Shown piece after piece: positions 56,297 to 64,000 of a DNA stretch of 64,000 nt. The translations under genes were made by a program, and so were the position numbers. The notes under the pieces are model-generated. The model did no database searches. It was not told the DNA's origin and saw nothing but the letters and a program-made list of their open reading frames with translations. Source of the stretch: Alphaproteobacteria bacterium (GTDB taxonomy: Bacteria; Pseudomonadota; Alphaproteobacteria; Rhodobacterales; Rhodobacteraceae); contig JAUHWT010000004.1 in the NCBI GenBank assembly GCA_030427145.1, positions 186,001-250,000 on the forward strand, written 5' to 3'. Position 1 is the stretch's first letter; each line of letters starts with the position of its first letter.

Positions 56297-56943
56297 CAGT
56301 TGCGCTCCTCAAATTCGCGGTTCATTTCATTGACCAGTTCCATCAGTCCCGTGCGTCGGTCGCGGCGCAGGCGTTCCGCCTGGATTATTGCCAGCAGTTC
56401 CTTTTCGCAGTTTGGCAGGCTCTCGTTGATCAAAACGTAGTCGTATTCCGCCCAGTGGCTGATCTCATCGCGTGATTTCGCCATCCGGTTGCGCACGACT
56501 TCCTCGCTGTCCTGGCCCCGCGTGCGCAGACGGTTTTCCAGTTCGGCAATTGATGGGGGCAGAATAAAGATCGAGACAACACTGTCCCGCAGCGGGGAGT
56601 TGCGGATCTGCTGTCCACCCTGCCAATCCACGTCAAACAGCACGTCCTGCCCCGCATTGATCGCAGCCTCGATCGGCGCGCGGGGCGTGCCGTACAGATT
56701 GCCAAACACCTCGGCATGTTCAAGCATCTCGCCATCACGCACCATGGTTTCGAACTCATGTCGGCTGCGGAAAAAGTATTCCCGTCCCTCCTGCTCTCCA
56801 GGGCGCGGCGGGCGGGTCGTGGCCGAGACCGAAAACCGTACGTTTGAGTCGAATTCCAACAAACGCCGGGACAGGGTCGATTTGCCCGCGCCAGAGGGGG
56901 ACGAAAGGATAATCAGCAGGCCACGGCGGTTTACGTTACTCAT
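56296..56943 (-). CDS. gmk: guanylate kinase
   Basis: A 215-residue enzyme phosphorylating GMP to GDP. The P-loop is [16 protein letters not shown] near residue 17; [20 protein letters not shown] is the GMP-binding region, and [13 protein letters not shown] the Walker B-type segment. The [17 protein letters not shown] region forms the lid. It is preceded by the yicC-like gene with three bases between the stop and the start, the usual pair. Confidence 0.97.
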   Translation of the reverse strand: MSNVNRRGLLIILSSPSGAGKSTLSRRLLEFDSNVRFSVSATTRPPRPGEQEGREYFFRSRHEFETMVRDGEMLEHAEVFGNLYGTPRAPIEAAINAGQDVLFDVDWQGGQQIRNSPLRDSVVSIFILPPSIAELENRLRTRGQDSEEVVRNRMAKSRDEISHWAEYDYVLINESLPNCEKELLAIIQAERLRRDRRTGLMELVNEMNREFEERN

Positions 56944-56946
56944 GGC

Positions 56947-57843
56947 CTATTCCACATTCTGTACCTGTTCACGCATCTGGTCGATCACCACCTTCAGCTC
57001 CAGACCAACCGATTTGAGATCGGTGGATCCGGCCTTGGAGCAAAGGGTGTTTGCCTCACGGTTAAATTCCTGGGTGAGAAAATCAAGCTTTCTTCCCACG
57101 GGGCCGTCCTGCTTCAGAAGGTCGCGGGCCGCGGACAGATGCGCATCCAGGCGATCAAGTTCCTCCGAAACATCCGCCTTCACGGCGATGACCGCGAGTT
57201 CCTGCGCGATCCGGCTTTCGTCCATGTCCGCCGTGTTGTCGAGAATTGTCTGGAGCCGGGCGCGCAGAACCTCTCCGGAGCGGAATCCGCTCTCTTCCGC
57301 GGCCTTGCGGGCATCGGCGCAGAGTCGCGTTATGGTATCGAGCTTCTCGGAAAGAATGGACTGCAGGCTGGCGCCTTCGGCAGCACGCGCTTCTTTCAGG
57401 CCCGATACCAGATCGGAAATCCCGGCCTTCAGCGCCGCCATGAGTTCGGCGGAGTCCGACGGCAGCCGCGTATCGGTTTCCATCACTCCGCGCATCGACA
57501 ACAGGTCGGCAATCGTTGGAGGCATCAGATCCAGACCACGTTCGGCGGCAAGCGTGGAGGCCTGTTCAATGCCGGAAATGACTTCTTCCAGAACTGCGGG
57601 ATTTAATCGCGGTGCGGCTGCACCGGTACGGCGGCCGAGCTTCAGGGAAACGCTGATATTGCCACGGCTGAAGGCTTTTGAGACCGCCGTCCGGACCACC
57701 GGTTCGAGCGATTCGAAACCGTCCGGAAGACGCAGACGAATTTCCAGCCCGCGCCCGTTGACACTCCTCGCTTCCCACACCCAGGACGTTTCTTCGTCAG
57801 TGCCGGAGTGGTCGGCGAAGCCGGTCATTGAATTCAGTGGCAT
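56947..57843 (-). CDS. YicC family endoribonuclease-like protein
   Basis: A 298-residue YicC/YloC family protein. MTGFA near the N-terminus, WEARSVNGRGLEIRLRLPDGFESLE and RGNISVSLKL, then the C-terminal PVGRKLDFLTQEFNREANTLCSKA, VGLELKVVIDQMREQVQNVE, are all conserved family blocks. E. coli YicC has been linked to RNA cleavage and stationary-phase survival. It is the first gene of the yicC-gmk pair. Confidence 0.93.
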   Translation of the reverse strand: MPLNSMTGFADHSGTDEETSWVWEARSVNGRGLEIRLRLPDGFESLEPVVRTAVSKAFSRGNISVSLKLGRRTGAAAPRLNPAVLEEVISGIEQASTLAAERGLDLMPPTIADLLSMRGVMETDTRLPSDSAELMAALKAGISDLVSGLKEARAAEGASLQSILSEKLDTITRLCADARKAAEESGFRSGEVLRARLQTILDNTADMDESRIAQELAVIAVKADVSEELDRLDAHLSAARDLLKQDGPVGRKLDFLTQEFNREANTLCSKAGSTDLKSVGLELKVVIDQMREQVQNVE

Positions 57844-57936
57844 TTTGGGGACGGCTCCAGCAATTTATCAGAGAGTATCATCAATTTTTTCATTTTTTTT
57901 GCGCAAATTAACGTAACTCGCGTAAAACGGGCGACT

Positions 57937-57964
57937 TTGCGGGAAAGGTCGTATAGCGTATAAA
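57937..57964 (+). promoter_or_regulatory. possible promoter for PAS_5 protein gene
   Basis: TTGCGG, 16 bases, TATAAA, about 75 bases ahead of the PAS_5 gene ATG. The gap also holds a GTCCGT-N7-ACGGAC inverted repeat (57981-57999) between this promoter and the gene. Confidence 0.4.
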
Positions 57965-58037
57965 GAAGTTGTTTACCAACGTCCGTTTCCCGTACGGACA
58001 GGTGCAGCGGGATGTTTTGGTACGATCGAGTTAAGTA

Positions 58038-58694
58038 ATGAATGATCTGATGTTGTCATCGCTGAAATCCTACTGGGAGCGTCTTCGCGCCGGCAGGGTT
58101 GCGCCGTATCGCGCGGAGATTGATCCGCGGCAGTTCGAGTCCGCTCTGGAAAACATGTTTATCATCGAAAAGATCGGTGCGGACAACATGCGGATACGGC
58201 TGGCCGGTATGAAAATCTGCGAAATGGCCAATATGGAAGTCCGCGGCATGCAGCCCGGTCAGCTCGTGAACGAGGTGGACCGCGAACGCTATGAACGGCT
58301 GCTCAACGTTGTCATGAACGAACCCGCTGTGGTTGAGCTGAAGCTAGAGGCACCTAACCGGTCGGGCTCCTATCACGCGACCATGCTGATGATGCCGCTG
58401 CGCAGTGATTTCGGCGATATCAACCGTGTACTTGGCTGCACGGCCGGCGAGAGCGATATTTTCGCCCCGCCCCTGTCCTTCTCGATCAGGGACGTGACCG
58501 TAACGCCGATTGAAACAAACCAGTCCGGCAAGTCCGAGGCGCGTCAGCCGCTGCCAGGCTTCGCGGAAGAACAGGCATCGTTTGATGGCCCGCCGCCACG
58601 CCAGCCGAAACTTACCTCCATCGAGGGCAATCCGGAGGCCCGCTCGCGGTCGCGCGAGGGTGCGCCGAAACTGAGGATTATCGACGGCAAATAG
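58038..58694 (+). CDS. PAS_5 domain protein
   Basis: A 218-residue protein. The first 150 residues match the alphaproteobacterial PAS_5 family (DUF1446-like/PF07310): SLKSYWERLRAGRVAPYRAEIDPR, then RIRLAGMKICEMANMEVRGM and a helix-rich segment. The C-terminal 60 residues are a low-complexity, Pro/Arg/Ser-rich tail that is probably disordered. Function unknown. No nearby sensory partner. Convergent with serB. The Shine-Dalgarno is weak. Confidence 0.85.
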   Translation: MNDLMLSSLKSYWERLRAGRVAPYRAEIDPRQFESALENMFIIEKIGADNMRIRLAGMKICEMANMEVRGMQPGQLVNEVDRERYERLLNVVMNEPAVVELKLEAPNRSGSYHATMLMMPLRSDFGDINRVLGCTAGESDIFAPPLSFSIRDVTVTPIETNQSGKSEARQPLPGFAEEQASFDGPPPRQPKLTSIEGNPEARSRSREGAPKLRIIDGK

Positions 58695-58714
58695 TCGGCG
58701 GTTGAGAACCGGGT

Positions 58715-59587
58715 TCAGTGGTCCCGCGTGATCCAGGAGGATTGCGGAATACCCTGAAGCGCAAGGAGCGCGGTGAGATCAGAATGGTCCAGCCGGGCGT
58801 CCGCAGCCTCCGCAAGCGCGGGTTTGGCATGATAGGCCACACCAAGGCCTGACGCCGCGACCATGTCGAGATCGTTTGCACCATCCCCGACGGCGATCAC
58901 TTCCTCAAAACCCAATCCATTTTCCCGGAGCTTTTCGCCGAGTGCTTCCAGCTTTGCCGCGCGGCCAAGGATCGGCCGCCCGACATCCCCTGTGAGCCTG
59001 CCGTCTTGTTCCAGCAGGACATTGGCCTGATGGCTCGCAAATCCGACCTCTTCCGCCACGCGTCCGGTAAAATAGTCAAATCCGCCTGAAACCAGCGCTG
59101 TGACCGCACCACGGGAATTCATTGTCTGGACGAGGGTCCACGCGCCGGGATTGAGTTTGACACGCTCGGCGTAACAGTCGGACAGCGATGAAACCGGCAG
59201 GTCGCGTAGCAGGCCAACGCGCGCGAGAATGGCCTCCTCGAAATCCAGTTCGCCCTGCATTGCAAGGTCCGTGATGCGCGAAACCTCGTCCTTCACGCCC
59301 GCGAAATCCGCAAGCTCATCAATGCATTCCACGCTGATCATCGTGGAATCCATGTCTGCGATCAGGAGTTTCTTCTCGCGGTTGCGCCCGGGAACCCAGT
59401 TCAGATCGAACTGCTGAAACTGCGCGCGCAGAGCCCCAACATCCGTTGCGGAGGGCAGAGCGAAATCCACCGCCGTATCCGCCAGACGTCGCGGTTCGGA
59501 CCCACTCAACGCGTCGGCGACCTGTGCTGCCTCGGCGTCAGAGACGCCGGAAGCCGATGTTACAACCACAAAACCCTGGCCACTCAT
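58715..59587 (-). CDS. serB: phosphoserine phosphatase
   Basis: A 290-residue haloacid dehalogenase-type enzyme, final step of serine synthesis. Nucleophile Asp in LLIADMDSTMISVECIDE (residue about 95), motif II VSGGFDYFTGRVAEEVG, motif III Lys, and motif IV VGDGANDLDMVAASGLG. The N-terminal part is the ACT-like extension typical of alphaproteobacterial SerB. It lies 35 bases after the DAHP synthase gene on the same strand. Confidence 0.97.
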   Translation of the reverse strand: MSGQGFVVVTSASGVSDAEAAQVADALSGSEPRRLADTAVDFALPSATDVGALRAQFQQFDLNWVPGRNREKKLLIADMDSTMISVECIDELADFAGVKDEVSRITDLAMQGELDFEEAILARVGLLRDLPVSSLSDCYAERVKLNPGAWTLVQTMNSRGAVTALVSGGFDYFTGRVAEEVGFASHQANVLLEQDGRLTGDVGRPILGRAAKLEALGEKLRENGLGFEEVIAVGDGANDLDMVAASGLGVAYHAKPALAEAADARLDHSDLTALLALQGIPQSSWITRDH

Positions 59588-59622
59588 GCACCGGCTCCCG
59601 TTTACTCAATTTAGCCCGCGGG

Positions 59623-60993
59623 TCAGCTAACCGCGCGCTGTTCCTCAAGACGCTTGTGGAGCATGTCAGCCACGAGGAAGGCCAACTCAAGCGACTGCGC
59701 CGCATTTAGACGCGGGTCGCAGGCGGTGTGATAGCGGTCGGAGAGATCCTCATCGGATACCGCACGCACGCCACCGGTACATTCGGTCACGTCACGGCCC
59801 GTCATCTCGAAGTGAACGCCACCGGGAACCGTGCCTTCGGAACTGTGGATTGCGAAGAATTCACGCACCTCACGCAGGACGCGGTCAAAGGGACGGGTTT
59901 TGTAGCCCGATTCCGACTTGATCGTGTTCCCGTGCATCGGATCGCATGACCAGACAACCTTGCGTCCTTCACGCTGCACGGCCTGGATGAGACGCGGCAG
60001 GTGTTCGCCCACCTGACCGGCACCAAAACGAGCAATCAGAGTTAGGCGCCCTGCCTCGTTTTTGGGGTTGAGCGTGTCAATCAGCTTGAGAAGGTCACTT
60101 TCGGTGATCGACGGACCGCATTTCAGGCCAATCGGATTCTGTACACCGCGCAGGAACTCGACATGCGCACCGTCCGGCTGGCGGGTACGGTCGCCGATCC
60201 AGAGCATGTGGCCGGACCCGGCAACCGGGACACCGGTTGTACTGTCGACACGGCACAGGGCCTCCTCGTACTCGAGCAGAAGCGCCTCATGGCTGGTGTA
60301 GAAATCAACCCGGCTCAGTGTGTCGTTGCTGGATCCGTCAACGCCCGCAGCCCGCATGAATTCAAGTGAATCGCCAATGCGGTTCGCAATTTTGTGGTAC
60401 TCGGAATAGCCCTCGGCACCGGCGGTGAAATCGAGCGTCCACGCATGAACCCGGGCGATGTCAGCAAAACCGCCCTGCCCAAACGCGCGCAGGAGGTTGA
60501 GCGTACCGGCAGCCTGGGTGTAGGCCTGAAGCATACGGTCCGGGTCCGGGATCCGGCTTTCGGAGGTCGGCTCAAAACCGTTGATGATATCACCGCGGTA
60601 GGACGGCAGAACCTCACCATTCACATTTTCCGTAGGTGAGGACCGGGGCTTCGCGAACTGACCTGCTATACGCCCGATTTTGACCACCGGGCATTTCGCG
60701 CCGAAGGTCAGCACGATGGCCATCTGCAGCATCACCTGGAAAGTGTCACGAATGATGTCCGCGCGGAAGTCATTGAAGCTCTCGGCGCAGTCACCGCCCT
60801 GCAGAAGGAACGCCTTGCCTTCTGAAACCTCGGCCAGCTGCTGTTTCAGCTTGCGGGTTTCACCGGCGAACACCAGCGGTGGATAGGAGCCAAGTTTGCC
60901 CTCAACGCTTTTAAGGGCGTCGGCATCGGTATAATCCGGCATCTGGACCCGTGGTTTGGCACGCCATGCGGATTTGACCCATTCAGCACTCAT
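59623..60993 (-). CDS. class II 3-deoxy-7-phosphoheptulonate synthase
   Basis: About 456 residues; condenses PEP with erythrose 4-phosphate, the first step of the shikimate pathway. [40 protein letters not shown] and [15 protein letters not shown] are class II (plant/Mycobacterium-like) hallmarks, including the metal-binding Cys in the GGDCAES loop. The ATG at 60993, with GGAG seven bases ahead, is used; a frame to 61029 exists. Unlike class I AroG/F/H, these enzymes are not homologous in detail. Confidence 0.95.
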   Translation of the reverse strand: MSAEWVKSAWRAKPRVQMPDYTDADALKSVEGKLGSYPPLVFAGETRKLKQQLAEVSEGKAFLLQGGDCAESFNDFRADIIRDTFQVMLQMAIVLTFGAKCPVVKIGRIAGQFAKPRSSPTENVNGEVLPSYRGDIINGFEPTSESRIPDPDRMLQAYTQAAGTLNLLRAFGQGGFADIARVHAWTLDFTAGAEGYSEYHKIANRIGDSLEFMRAAGVDGSSNDTLSRVDFYTSHEALLLEYEEALCRVDSTTGVPVAGSGHMLWIGDRTRQPDGAHVEFLRGVQNPIGLKCGPSITESDLLKLIDTLNPKNEAGRLTLIARFGAGQVGEHLPRLIQAVQREGRKVVWSCDPMHGNTIKSESGYKTRPFDRVLREVREFFAIHSSEGTVPGGVHFEMTGRDVTECTGGVRAVSDEDLSDRYHTACDPRLNAAQSLELAFLVADMLHKRLEEQRAVS

Positions 60994-61031
60994 TATCCTG
61001 CTCCCTGCAGTCGATTTCGATTCGGGCACCG

Positions 61032-61060
61032 TCTATAGCGACAGGGCTCATTATTGACCA
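61032..61060 (-). promoter_or_regulatory. possible promoter for DAHP synthase gene
   Basis: On the minus strand TGGTCA, 17 bases, TATAGA, about 40 bases ahead of the ATG. The -10 is good and the -35 is four of six, so this is a moderate match. Confidence 0.4.
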
Positions 61061-61151
61061 TACCCGTCATTTTGGCGTTAGGTTTTTGAATCCCCGAATC
61101 AGCCCCGTTAGGGCACAGGTTTCGCGGGATTGGAACAGGTTACGGATCGAC

Positions 61152-62126
61152 ATGAATGCTGACCCCTCCCCCCGTACCGAACGGATGGTTTTTCTACTTT
61201 TGGAAAACTTCACCCTGAGTGCGTTTGCGGGCGCGGTCGAGCCTTTGCGACTGGCCAACCATATCTGCAACACGAAGCTTTATGAGTGGGTCGTGGTCAG
61301 CGAGGACGGCAATCCGGTTACGTCCTCCTCCGGTGTTCAGGTCAGCTGCAATCAGGCCCTCGGGGAATTTGACCGTGACACGGCGATTATCGTGATCGGC
61401 GGCATTGGAATAAAACAGTCGACCACAAGGACGGTCCTGAACTGGCTGAGGCGGGAGAGCCGGAGGGGCATGGCGATTGGTGCGGTCTGTACCGGTGCCT
61501 ACGTCATCGCGAGCGCAGGGCTGCTCAATGGGAAACGCTGCACCACGCACTGGGATAACCGGGACAGCTTCATGGAGGAATTCCCGGACATCGAACTCAC
61601 CCAGAGTGTCTTTATCATCGACCAGAATCGCTACACCGCTGCGGGAGGCTCGGCGTCCTTCGATATGATGCTCAACCTAGTGGCCCGCAAACACGGCACC
61701 GATCTGGCGAACCAGGTGGCGGACCAGTTGATCCACACGTCGCTGCGCTCCGAATCAGACGAACAACGCCTTTCGATCCCCACGCGCATTGGCGTGCGGC
61801 ACCCGAAACTGGCGAAGGTGGTGCAGGAGATGGAAGATAATATTGAGGAACCGATCTCGCCATCGACCCTCGCCAAAGACGTAGGCATGTCGACCCGCCA
61901 GCTGGAACGGCTGTTTCGGCGGTACATGAACCGCAGTCCCAAGCGGTATTATATGGAGCTTCGCCTTAAAAAGGCACGGAACCTGCTGCTGCAAACTGAC
62001 ATGAGCGTTATCAATGTGGCGCTCGCCTGCGGCTTTGCCTCTCCGTCGCATTTCTCCAAATGCTATCGCAGCATGTACAGCACGACGCCCTACCGCGAGC
62101 GGGGCGCCTCAGACGGCGAGCACTGA
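61152..62126 (+). CDS. GlxA-type AraC family regulator
   Basis: A 324-residue regulator with an N-terminal DJ-1/PfpI (glutamine amidotransferase-like) domain (MVFLLLENFTLSAFAGAVEPLRLAN, then GAVCTGAYVIASAGLLNGKRCTTHW) and a C-terminal AraC double HTH (TLAKDVGMSTRQLERLFRRYM, FASPSHFSKCYRSMY). The putative active-site Cys in VCTGAY is retained. GlxA-like regulators often control catabolism of betaine-type or amine compounds. It is divergent from the DAHP synthase gene; the target cannot be read from context. Confidence 0.93.
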   Translation: MNADPSPRTERMVFLLLENFTLSAFAGAVEPLRLANHICNTKLYEWVVVSEDGNPVTSSSGVQVSCNQALGEFDRDTAIIVIGGIGIKQSTTRTVLNWLRRESRRGMAIGAVCTGAYVIASAGLLNGKRCTTHWDNRDSFMEEFPDIELTQSVFIIDQNRYTAAGGSASFDMMLNLVARKHGTDLANQVADQLIHTSLRSESDEQRLSIPTRIGVRHPKLAKVVQEMEDNIEEPISPSTLAKDVGMSTRQLERLFRRYMNRSPKRYYMELRLKKARNLLLQTDMSVINVALACGFASPSHFSKCYRSMYSTTPYRERGASDGEH

Positions 62127-62180
62127 TCACGCCCCGGCCCCCGGAACGTCACTTTTCCATTTTCAAACCCCACCAGAAGC

Positions 62181-62921
62181 TCAAGCCACGCCACGGATGG
62201 CTGGCGGTTCGTCCTTTTGAATGCGTGCCGCGAGCAGAAGCATCAGTTCAGCGGCGGACCCGGCATCCGAAACGGCAGCCCTGGCGGTACGGGCGAGTTC
62301 CTGATCGTCGAGCATCTCACCGATGGAAACGAGAAACTGCGAACAGTACGCAATGGTTTCCGCGTCGTTTTCCTTCATCGCCTCATTCAGGAGCGTCTGC
62401 GCGCGCAGCATGTCCTCGATGAAGGCGATCCTCATCGAGGAACGGTCGGAGAAATCCACGGAACGCTGATCCGGGCCAATCCGGCTGTCGGCATCGCTCA
62501 GTACGGACAGAATGCACTCCTGGAAAGCTGCGAGGCTCTCGATCGGCTTTTGCAGACATGTGGCAGCGCCAGCGGCCCGCGCCTCATCCTGCCATGCATC
62601 ACGGTCGTGGCCACTCATGGCGATGATTCCGCTGATTGGTGTGGATGCGGAGGCGAGATGCCGGATCAGAGCCATGCCATCCCCGTCGGGCAGACCGAGA
62701 TCCACAATCACCACGTTGGGCCGGTAAATGGCCAGGTGACGGCTTGCGGAATGAAGGGTGTCCGCCCTGCGAACCCGCGCGCCACTTTCGGCGGCGAAGA
62801 GGCGAATGGCCTCCGATGCGCTACGGCTGTCCTCAACGAGAAGAATTGTAACCGCAAACAGACAGTGTCGGCGCAAACCGCCAAGTGAAACCGGGCGGGG
62901 TTCTCCTGAAGATGCACTCAT
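62181..62921 (-). CDS. response regulator-like protein
   Basis: A 246-residue protein with one receiver domain (residues about 25-145): ILLVEDSRSASEAIR, phosphorylation Asp in VVIVDLGLPDGDG, the conserved Thr/Ser in IAMSGHD, and Lys in CLQKP. The C-terminal 100 residues are helical (FSDRSSMRIAFIEDMLRAQTLLNEAMKE), with no DNA-binding domain recognised, so it may act by protein contact. No histidine kinase is adjacent. Convergent with the GlxA-type gene. ATG at 62921 has GGGAG nine bases ahead; a start seven codons upstream is possible. Confidence 0.85.
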   Translation of the reverse strand: MSASSGEPRPVSLGGLRRHCLFAVTILLVEDSRSASEAIRLFAAESGARVRRADTLHSASRHLAIYRPNVVIVDLGLPDGDGMALIRHLASASTPISGIIAMSGHDRDAWQDEARAAGAATCLQKPIESLAAFQECILSVLSDADSRIGPDQRSVDFSDRSSMRIAFIEDMLRAQTLLNEAMKENDAETIAYCSQFLVSIGEMLDDQELARTARAAVSDAGSAAELMLLLAARIQKDEPPAIRGVA

Positions 62922-62942
62922 AACCAGATACTCCCAAAACAA

Positions 62943-63362
62943 ACTACCAGGCGATTTGATGCCAACGTTGCTAACAGGAAGTTAACCAACTTTGCACTCC
63001 ACCCGACAAACGACTTTTAAACAACTGAAATACATACATTTTGAACCGAATACCCCGGGCCGTTTCCCTCAAATTGTCGCCATTTTTGGGATCATCGCGC
63101 CGAGCTTCCAGCCTGTGCCCAGCGCCGCTCGAATACAGCTTGCGAGGTTCTAACTCGTTGTAACGGTCTGAATTTGAGCCTTTTCTGGCTTCAATTGTTT
63201 TCGGGGTTACCGGGCATTTTGAAATGTTTCTCCGACGAGGTCGGGTCGCAATCCGCAGGGCACGACAGCGCGTCCCTGCTTACAGCCTGTCATTTTGAAC
63301 GCGACTGCCTGCGGATCGGCGCATTCAAATGCGGAATGATGAAAAATTGCCGATACTTTGTC
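62943..63362. other. gene-free region between response regulator and tRNA-Gln
   Basis: About 420 bases without a convincing gene. It should hold the promoter of the response regulator gene (minus). An 81-codon plus-strand frame (63174-63419) runs into the tRNA gene and is rejected. I see no terminator or repeat of note. The tRNA promoter begins at its right end. Confidence 0.5.
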
Positions 63363-63391
63363 TTGAACTATGCGATCCGGTTTTGTAGACA
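63363..63391 (+). promoter_or_regulatory. tRNA-Gln promoter
   Basis: TTGAAC, 17 bases, TAGACA, ending 13 bases before the mature tRNA 5' end: a good spacing for a tRNA promoter. Confidence 0.6.
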
Positions 63392-63404
63392 GCGCGCACT
63401 CTAC

Positions 63405-63478
63405 TGGGGAATAGGTTAACGGTAGACCCGCAGACTCTGACTCTGTTAGTCCTGGTTCGAATCCAGGTTCCCCAGCCA
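63405..63478 (+). tRNA. tRNA-Gln (anticodon CUG)
   Basis: A complete cloverleaf: acceptor TGGGGAA paired with TTCCCCA, D-arm GGTT/GACC, anticodon stem GCAGA/TCTGT with loop CTCTGAC (anticodon CTG), a 4-base variable loop and T-arm CCTGG-TTCGAAT-CCAGG. The discriminator G is followed by an encoded CCA. CUG reads CAG codons (Gln). Confidence 0.97.
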
Positions 63479-63821
63479 ATCCTCCCAAAAATCCAATTGA
63501 ATCGAAGCTATCCTTAAGGGGAGCCTTATTGGTATTGAGAAGCTTTCCGGCGTGATACCGACCCGCTATAAAGCGGGGTATCAGCAGGGCTTTCATTAGA
63601 TTGAATCGCTCCACCAAATTTTTCGAGAACTCCCTTATATAGAAATCGTAATAGGAGTGACTCAACGCATTCATCTCGGCTGCACCCAAAAATTATCCAA
63701 AAACAGCCTGTACCGGGCATCTCATCCAAGTATACTCAACCTGCGGCCCGGAATTTTAATCTGAAGCATGGCTGCAACGACCATTTTATTTTTTGTTCTT
63801 ACTTGTGGTGGGGTAATTGAA
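63479..63821. other. AT-richer stretch after tRNA-Gln
   Basis: A region of about 343 bases, more AT-rich than the rest of the window, with no convincing gene. It holds a 6-base-pair hairpin, CCCGCT-ATAA-AGCGGG, near 63564-63579 without a T run. Such stretches after a tRNA can mark an integration site, but no integrase or second copy of the tRNA end is seen here. Confidence 0.4.
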
Positions 63822-64000
63822 ATGCACGGATTTCAGATAAGTGAATCCAAAAGTTCACATGCAGAAGAAGGCGAACACGCACATGCTTCCGGATGGCAGA
63901 CCCCGGTAAGCGCGGGCGGGTCATTCAGCACTCAGTGGGTTGGGAAGACGAATGACCAGCGCATTGATGGCCTCCTTAAAGGTATCAAATGGGCCGGTAG
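63822..64000 (+). CDS. partial serralysin-type protease, N-terminus only
   Basis: An open frame begins at the ATG at 63822 and runs off the window end (59 codons plus two bases). After a His/Glu-rich lead (SHAEEGEHAHASG) comes TNDQRIDGLLKGIKWAG, which matches the N-terminal blocks of the two RTX proteases at 37.8-41.1 kb (DDRIDGILPAWRW and DDSIDGILDLYRW). GGGG lies nine to twelve bases ahead of the ATG. The zinc motif would be beyond the window, so the call is based on this block only. Confidence 0.6.
   Translation, partial: MHGFQISESKSSHAEEGEHAHASGWQTPVSAGGSFSTQWVGKTNDQRIDGLLKGIKWAG

Noticed and set aside
63207-63689. 160-codon minus-strand frame across the tRNA
   Set aside because: It contains the typical false peptide EPGFEPGLTESESAGLPLTY that results from translating a tRNA gene backwards.
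1-64000. CRISPR arrays, insertion sequences, prophage or defence islands
   Set aside because: No regularly spaced repeats, transposase, integrase, toxin-antitoxin or restriction genes were found.

Overview
The window looks like chromosomal DNA of an alphaproteobacterium, most probably Rhodobacterales (Roseobacter-type). The reasons are family content and gene order: a complete dcw cell-wall/division cluster followed by lpxC, bamD and recN; an FtsZ with a long Pro/Ala-rich linker and an [11 protein letters not shown] tail; a ChpT phosphotransferase; an sqdBDC sulfolipid operon; an olsBA ornithine-lipid operon; DUF6476, HlyU, DUF3553 and PAS_5 proteins; and class II DAHP synthase. Base composition is moderately GC-rich and genes are packed tightly, many with 4-base stop/start overlaps. 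Several starts are TTG or GTG. Almost everything is core genome.

Layout. 1-3.4 kb: a small membrane protein, a zinc-ribbon metallopeptidase, a small membrane protein and an aminopeptidase P. 3.4-27.5 kb (minus strand): the dcw cluster, transcribed mraZ-rsmH-ftsL-ftsI-murE-murF-mraY-murD-(methyltransferase)-ftsW-murG-murC-murB-ddl-ftsQ-ftsA-ftsZ, then lpxC-bamD-recN. It is interrupted between murD and ftsW by a methyltransferase gene and a plus-strand lipoprotein gene. 27.5-28.5 kb: a gene-free stretch upstream of mraZ, then RNase P RNA. 28.5-36.7 kb: DUF6476 protein, a secreted phospholipase A2-like protein, dnaG-rpoD, hlyU, yjbQ, a RibD/DHFR-like reductase and an Aer-like PAS protein. 36.7-42.2 kb: an oxidoreductase, two tandem serralysin-type RTX metalloproteases and rpoH. 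42.4-48 kb: DUF1194 protein, aldo/keto reductase, a second DHFR-like protein, an RluD-type pseudouridine synthase, a TetR regulator and a divergent 2-hydroxyacid dehydrogenase. 48-53.5 kb: olsBA, DUF3553, chpT, sqdBDC. 53.6-62.9 kb: photolyase, SDR, gamma carbonic anhydrase, gmk, yicC-like, PAS_5 protein, serB, aroF-type DAHP synthase, a GlxA-type regulator and a response regulator. 63.4 kb to the end: tRNA-Gln(CUG), a more AT-rich stretch, and the first 59 codons of what looks like a third serralysin-type protease cut by the window edge.

How it fits together. The dcw cluster makes lipid II and builds the divisome; lpxC and bamD add lipid A and outer-membrane assembly. dnaG-rpoD is the reduced macromolecular-synthesis operon, and rpoH gives heat-shock control. 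Two pathways for phosphorus-free membrane lipids lie within 5.5 kb, flanking chpT. A perfect CtrA-type box precedes olsB, and a Pho-box-like element precedes sqdB. The sqdB element shares two 8-base blocks with a site upstream of one of the RTX proteases. These regulatory sites, the internal duplication in olsA and the inserted genes in the dcw cluster are the points most worth a second look. I did not find a clear new defence, CRISPR or mobile system.
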